Assembly (NCBI RefSeq): GCF_009604455.1 | Contig: NZ_WEGL01000013.1 | Coordinates: 62,001 to 126,000 of the forward strand | Direction of reading: 5' to 3' | Source: Streptomyces sp. RB17 | GTDB lineage: Bacteria > Actinomycetota > Actinomycetes > Streptomycetales > Streptomycetaceae | DNA length: 64,000 bases | Shown here: positions 60,729 through 64,000 of the stretch, in pieces | How positions within the stretch are numbered: the first letter of the stretch is position 1 | Layout of the letters: each line of letters begins with the position of its first letter | Position numbers and translations under genes: made by a program | Notes under the pieces: generated by a model | What the model was told of the DNA's origin: nothing | The model's input: the letters and a program-made list of their open reading frames with translations, nothing else | The model's database searches: none

Positions 60729-62402
60729 ATGCGACTCGTCATGACCGAACCGGTCGAGAAGATGGAGCGCCCCTACGCCCGCCGCTGGTGGGCACTGCTC
60801 GTGCTCTGCCTGAGCCTGCTGATCATCGTGATGGCGAACACCGCCCTCACGGTCGCCGCGCCCGACATGACGAAGGACCTCGGGCTGACCAGCGCCGACC
60901 TGCAGTGGGTGATCGACGGCTACACCGTCCCCTACGCGGCGCTGATGCTGCTGCTCGGCGCCATCGGCGACAAGTACAGCCGGCGCGGCGCGCTCGTCCT
61001 CGGACTCGTCGTCTTCGGCGGCGGGGCCGTCTTCGGGTACCTCGCCGACAGCGCGGCGACCGTCATCGCGGCCCGCGCCGTGATGGGCGTCGGGGCGGCG
61101 CTGATCATGCCCGCCACGCTCTCCCTGCTCGCCGCGACCTTCCCGCGCGCCGAGCGCGCCAAGGCGATCACCCTGTGGACGGCGACCGCCGGCCTCGCCA
61201 TCGCCGCAGGACCGGTCGTCGCCGGCGCCCTGCTGCGCGACCACGGCTGGTCCTCGACCTTCCTGATCAACGTGCCCATCGCGGCCGTCGCGCTCGTCGC
61301 CGCCTTCGTCCTGGTCCCGCCGTCCAAGGCGGGCCACCACGACCGCATCGACTACGTCGGCGGACTGCTGTCGGTGATCTGGACCGGCTCGCTGGTCTAC
61401 ATGATCATCGAGGGCCCGCACTTCGGCTGGGGCGCCAAGGCGATCACGGCCGCGGTGATCGCGGGCCTCGGTCTGGTCGCCTTCGTCGCCTGGGAACTGC
61501 GTCACCCCCGCCCGATCCTCGACGTGCGCCGCTTCACCGCCCGCCGCTTCGCCGGCTCCAACCTGGCCGTCGCCCTGTTCTTCCTCGCCGTCTTCGGCGC
61601 CTTCTACTACCTCACCCAGCACCTGCAGTTCGTCCTCGGCTACGACGCCCTGGAGACCGGCGTCCGCATGCTGCCGCTGGCCGGCGCGGTCTTCGTCGGC
61701 TCGGCGCTGACCGGCTGGCTCACCCCGCGCGTCGGCATGAAGTGGACCGTCACGGCGGGCATGGTCGGCGGTACGACGGCTCTGGCGCTGCTGACCCGTG
61801 TCGACGCGGGGTCGACGTACGGCGACTTCCTGGCCCCCCTGATCGTCCTCGGCCTCGCCATCGGCCTCGCCCTCTCGCCCTGCACCGACGCGATCATGGG
61901 CGCCTTCCCCGAGTCCGAGCTGGGCGTCGGCGGCGCGGTCAACGACACCTCGCTGGAACTCGGCGGCTCCCTCGGCATCGCGATCCTCGGCTCGCTGCTC
62001 GCCACGTCGTACGGCAACCACCTCGGCGACGCCACCGCGGGCAGCAAGCTCCCGGCGAGCGCCCTGGACACCGCGCGGGACTCGGTCGGCGCCGGGTACG
62101 CGGTGGCGCGGGGCATCGGCGACAAGGCGCACGCGCTGGCGGCCCGGGCGGCCCACGCCAAGGACCCCCACCAAGCGGCACAGCTCAAGCAGCAGGCCAC
62201 CGAACTCGCCTCCGGCGCCCGGCAGATGGCCGACGCCGTCGGCTCCTCCTTCTCCTCCGCCGTCGCACACACCAGCATGGTCGGCGCGGTGATCCTCGGC
62301 ATCGGCACGGTTCTCGTGGCGCTCCTGCTGCCGCGCCGTGAAGCCACCGCACCGGAGGTGAAGACCGAGGAGAAGGAACTGGTGGGCAGCGCCGCCGACT
62401 GA
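60729..62402 (+). CDS. MFS multidrug exporter-like protein (DHA2 family, 14 TM)
   Basis: 557 residues with about 14 predicted helices. Motif C-like segment between helices 5 and 6 (WTATAGLAIAAGPVVAGALL), motif A LGAIGDKYSRRGALVLGLVV, and the antiporter-type first helix LSLLIIVMANTALTVAAPDM. A hydrophilic loop with Ala/Lys/His repeats (about 465-515) precedes the last helix. Probably a proton antiporter for drugs or secondary metabolites. The start MRLVMTEPVEKMERPYARRW has GAGGAAGG at greater than usual distance. Confidence 0.93.
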   Translation: MRLVMTEPVEKMERPYARRWWALLVLCLSLLIIVMANTALTVAAPDMTKDLGLTSADLQWVIDGYTVPYAALMLLLGAIGDKYSRRGALVLGLVVFGGGAVFGYLADSAATVIAARAVMGVGAALIMPATLSLLAATFPRAERAKAITLWTATAGLAIAAGPVVAGALLRDHGWSSTFLINVPIAAVALVAAFVLVPPSKAGHHDRIDYVGGLLSVIWTGSLVYMIIEGPHFGWGAKAITAAVIAGLGLVAFVAWELRHPRPILDVRRFTARRFAGSNLAVALFFLAVFGAFYYLTQHLQFVLGYDALETGVRMLPLAGAVFVGSALTGWLTPRVGMKWTVTAGMVGGTTALALLTRVDAGSTYGDFLAPLIVLGLAIGLALSPCTDAIMGAFPESELGVGGAVNDTSLELGGSLGIAILGSLLATSYGNHLGDATAGSKLPASALDTARDSVGAGYAVARGIGDKAHALAARAAHAKDPHQAAQLKQQATELASGARQMADAVGSSFSSAVAHTSMVGAVILGIGTVLVALLLPRREATAPEVKTEEKELVGSAAD

Positions 62403-62424
62403 CCGCTGCGCACCCTCATCCGCT

Positions 62425-62459
62425 AACGTGCCGCTCCGGACCAACCGGAACGGCACGTT
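62425..62459 (+). terminator. Terminator of the MFS gene
   Basis: AACGTGCCG / CGGCACGTT and TCCGG / CCGGA separated by one C-A mismatch, loop ACCAA, 23 bases after the stop. Confidence 0.8.
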
Positions 62460-62510
62460 CGTGCGTGGCGTCAGTACATGTGAGTCAGTACGGCTTTGGA
62501 GGCACGGGGG

Positions 62511-63275
62511 ATGAAGATCGACTGGGACCGGCGGACCTGCGCGCGCAAGGGGCATGTGACCTACGCGCCCGACGACCCCCGGCTGCGGATCCGGCTGCAC
62601 GCCGAGACCGCGCTCGGGGAGGCGTGGCGCTGTCTGCGCTGCGGTGACTTCGTGCTCGGGGAGCCGCACGGTTCGGGCCCGGCCGGGGACGCCCCGCTGG
62701 TGCCGCGCGGGAAGGTCCTCCGTGACCTGTTCATCCTGCGCTTCCTGGCGATCGAGCGGGCCGTGCGCGGGGTGTTCATCGTGGCGGTCGCGGTGGCCGT
62801 CTGGAAGTTCAGCAACAGCCAATACGCGGTGCGGCGCCTGTTCAACGAGTACCTGGACGTCTTCCGCCCGGTCTTCCGCCACTTCCACTACGACCTCGAC
62901 CACTCCCCGGTCGTCGGCTCCATCCAGAAGGCGTTCGGCTACAAGCACTCCACGCTGCTGCTGGTCGCCGCCCTGCTCCTGGCCTACGCCCTGATCGAGC
63001 TGGTCGAGGCGGTCGGCCTCTGGTACGCCAAGCGCTGGGCGGAGTACCTGACGGTGGTCGCGACCGCCGCCTTCCTCCCCCTGGAGATCTACGAACTCAC
63101 CGAGAAGGTCAGCTACCTGAAGATCGCCACCCTCGTCCTCAACATCCTCGCGGTCCTCTACATCGCCCTCGCCAAGCGCCTGTTCGGCCTGCGCGGCGGC
63201 CGCAAGGCCTTCGAGGAGGAACGGCACAGCGCCTCCCTGATGGAGGTGGAGGAGTCGGCGGGGGTGACCGTCTGA
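62511..63275 (+). CDS. DUF2127 membrane protein
   Basis: 254 residues. The N-terminus is a small cysteine-containing domain (RRTCARKGHVTYAPDD and WRCLRCGDFVLGE, C-x2-C present). Four predicted transmembrane helices follow (about 92-110, 148-168, 180-198, 205-227). DUF2127 features: ERAVRGVFIVAVAVAVWKFS, ALIELVEAVGLWYAKRWAEY and LPLEIYELTEKVSYLKIATL. Function unknown. GGAGG lies 8 bases before the ATG. Confidence 0.88.
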   Translation: MKIDWDRRTCARKGHVTYAPDDPRLRIRLHAETALGEAWRCLRCGDFVLGEPHGSGPAGDAPLVPRGKVLRDLFILRFLAIERAVRGVFIVAVAVAVWKFSNSQYAVRRLFNEYLDVFRPVFRHFHYDLDHSPVVGSIQKAFGYKHSTLLLVAALLLAYALIELVEAVGLWYAKRWAEYLTVVATAAFLPLEIYELTEKVSYLKIATLVLNILAVLYIALAKRLFGLRGGRKAFEEERHSASLMEVEESAGVTV

Positions 63276-63424
63276 TCGAGGCGTACGACGTCTTCGGCTA
63301 CGGCCCCAGCGAGGCCCTCTGGCCCGAGCGGGACTGGACCGCCCGCCCGAGTGCCGTCCTCGCGGACATCGCCGCCGGCCCGCCACCACGCCGCGCCGAG
63401 GACCTCGACGCGCCCTGCCGCTGA
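63272..63424 (+). pseudogene. Small gene fragment after the DUF2127 gene
   Basis: An open frame starting in the DUF2127 stop region encodes about 50 residues with good codon use, LIEAYDVFGYGPSEALWPER followed by DWTARPSAVLADIAAG and ending DAPCR. No ATG or GTG begins it. It could be the remnant of a lost gene, or a gene starting at a rare codon. I do not recognise the family. Confidence 0.3.
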
Positions 63425-63436
63425 GCGGTGTTCGAG

Positions 63437-63643
63437 CTACGGAGCCCGCGCGGTCTCGGTGAGCCGCGGCAGCGCCGCCGCCGTCGGTGTGAGCTCCGAG
63501 GCCGCCGCGTCCCGGATGGTCTGCGGACGGCTCGCGCCCGGGATCGGGATCACGGTGGGGGAGAGGGAGGACAGCCAGGCGCAGACCTCGGCGCCGGGCC
63601 GTACGACGACCTCGATCGTGCTGTGCTCACCCGTGCGCGACAA
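63437..63643 (-). pseudogene. C-terminal remnant of an aldo/keto reductase
   Basis: About 60 residues match the last part of aldo/keto reductases: AEVCAWLSSLSPTVIPIPGA with SRPQTIRDAAASELT after it, which binds the cofactor's 2'-phosphate. The catalytic Tyr and Lys and the rest of the barrel are missing; upstream DNA is already the promoter of the MerR gene. It is therefore a truncated, inactive gene. Confidence 0.7.
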
Positions 63644-63662
63644 ACCGCTCCTGCCGCCCGCC

Positions 63663-63693
63663 TTGCCTTGACGCCGACGTCAACCCGTACGGT
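63663..63693 (+). promoter_or_regulatory. MerR-type promoter with dyad in the spacer
   Basis: TTGCCT (63663-63668) and TACGGT (63688-63693) are 19 bases apart. In the spacer lies TTGAC-GCCGAC-GTCAA (63668-63683). An over-long spacer with a centred dyad is the hallmark of MerR-controlled promoters. The -10 element is only 7 bases from the ATG, so the transcript may be leaderless. Confidence 0.55.
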
Positions 63694-63700
63694 CGTAGGC

Positions 63701-64000
63701 ATGCGAATCGGCGAGCTGGCCGCACGGGCCGGGACCACCACCCGCACCCTGCGCTACTACGAGGCACGGGGGCTGCTGCCCGCCCGGCGCGACGACAAGG
63801 GACACCGCACCTACGACGAGAGCGACCTCAGGCTGCTGGAGCAGATCCGGACACTGCAGGACTTCGGCTTCGAGCTGGAGGAGACACGGCCCTTCGTGGA
63901 GTGTCTGCGCGCCGGGCATCCGGAGGGCGACTCCTGCCCGGCCTCGCTGCAGGTCTACCGGCGCAAGCTGGCGGAGCTTGACGGGCTGATCGGGCAGCTG
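63701..64000 (+). CDS. MerR-family transcriptional regulator (partial)
   Basis: The first 100 codons are present; the gene runs off the window. The N-terminal winged helix reads MRIGELAARAGTTTRTLRYY (1-20), with the wing RRDDKGHRTYDESDLRLL, followed by the start of the dimerisation helix (LQDFGFELEETRPFVECLRA). Cysteines at about 68 and 79 (ECLRAG, DSCPA) are in the region where MerR proteins carry sensor residues. The effector is unknown. Confidence 0.93.
   Translation, partial: MRIGELAARAGTTTRTLRYYEARGLLPARRDDKGHRTYDESDLRLLEQIRTLQDFGFELEETRPFVECLRAGHPEGDSCPASLQVYRRKLAELDGLIGQL

Noticed and set aside
60609..63389. Open frame of 926 codons opposite the MFS and DUF2127 genes
   Set aside because: It covers two well-supported genes and a terminator. 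The translation is low-complexity and has no family features.

Overview
The window is a stretch of a Streptomyces chromosome. The base composition is very GC-rich, codons end almost always in G or C, GTG and TTG starts are common, and many neighbouring genes overlap by four bases (ATGA or GTGA). Several genes are diagnostic of the genus, above all the polar-growth coiled-coil pair filP and scy, an AbsC-type MarR regulator, and icmA. From memory, the gene order matches the S. coelicolor chromosome around scy/filP (SCO5396/SCO5397). That synteny was not checked here.

Layout. 1-2300: end of the ATP synthase operon (atpG partial, atpD, atpC). 2300-10300: a DUF2550 membrane protein, a secreted GH18 chitinase behind a paired-repeat operator, a NarL-type two-component system, a small membrane protein, and an OmpR-type two-component system followed by two small exported proteins. 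10260-13230: a PduO-type cobalamin adenosyltransferase, decayed ABC-transporter DNA, 3-hydroxybutyryl-CoA dehydrogenase and a STAS anti-anti-sigma protein. 13550-19060: a large membrane-anchored P-loop protein with a Thr/Pro tail, nucS, a conserved 130-aa unknown, a luciferase-like oxidoreductase and a zinc-ribbon-like protein. 19390-23570: two tandem ABC exporter pairs. 23670-28670: filP and scy.

28870-42470 is an acyl-CoA and vitamin-B12 neighbourhood mixed with regulators: methylmalonyl-CoA epimerase, thiolase, meaB, an MFS transporter, absC, a three-gene AIM24 operon, two DUF3817 proteins, an MTH1187 protein, a SRPBCC-like protein, a MarR regulator, icmA, a TetR regulator and a thioredoxin-TPR protein. 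The adenosyltransferase at 10.3-10.8 kb, the epimerase, meaB and icmA form a coherent set: cofactor synthesis, mutase protection and the carbon-skeleton rearrangements themselves.

42470-45870 holds a long structured intergenic region and an uncharacterised three-gene envelope cassette (DUF6230, DUF6114, a Ser-rich exported protein). 45890-51980 is central carbon metabolism: pyk, ackA, pta and, divergently, pfkA. The rest contains an XRE regulator, a CUT1 sugar ABC importer lacking its own ATPase, a DcuS/DcuR-type system divergent from a dctA dicarboxylate carrier, a TetR regulator divergent from a 14-TM drug-exporter-like MFS protein across three operator-like dyads, a DUF2127 protein, gene remnants and a partial MerR gene.

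No CRISPR array, tRNA, rRNA, insertion sequence or phage gene was recognised. The items most worth a second look are the strong symmetric elements (icmA, the TetR/MFS pair, the DUF6230 leader, pyk, pta/pfkA), the tandem AIM24 operon, the DUF6230 cassette, and the large P-loop protein whose Walker A lysine is replaced by arginine.
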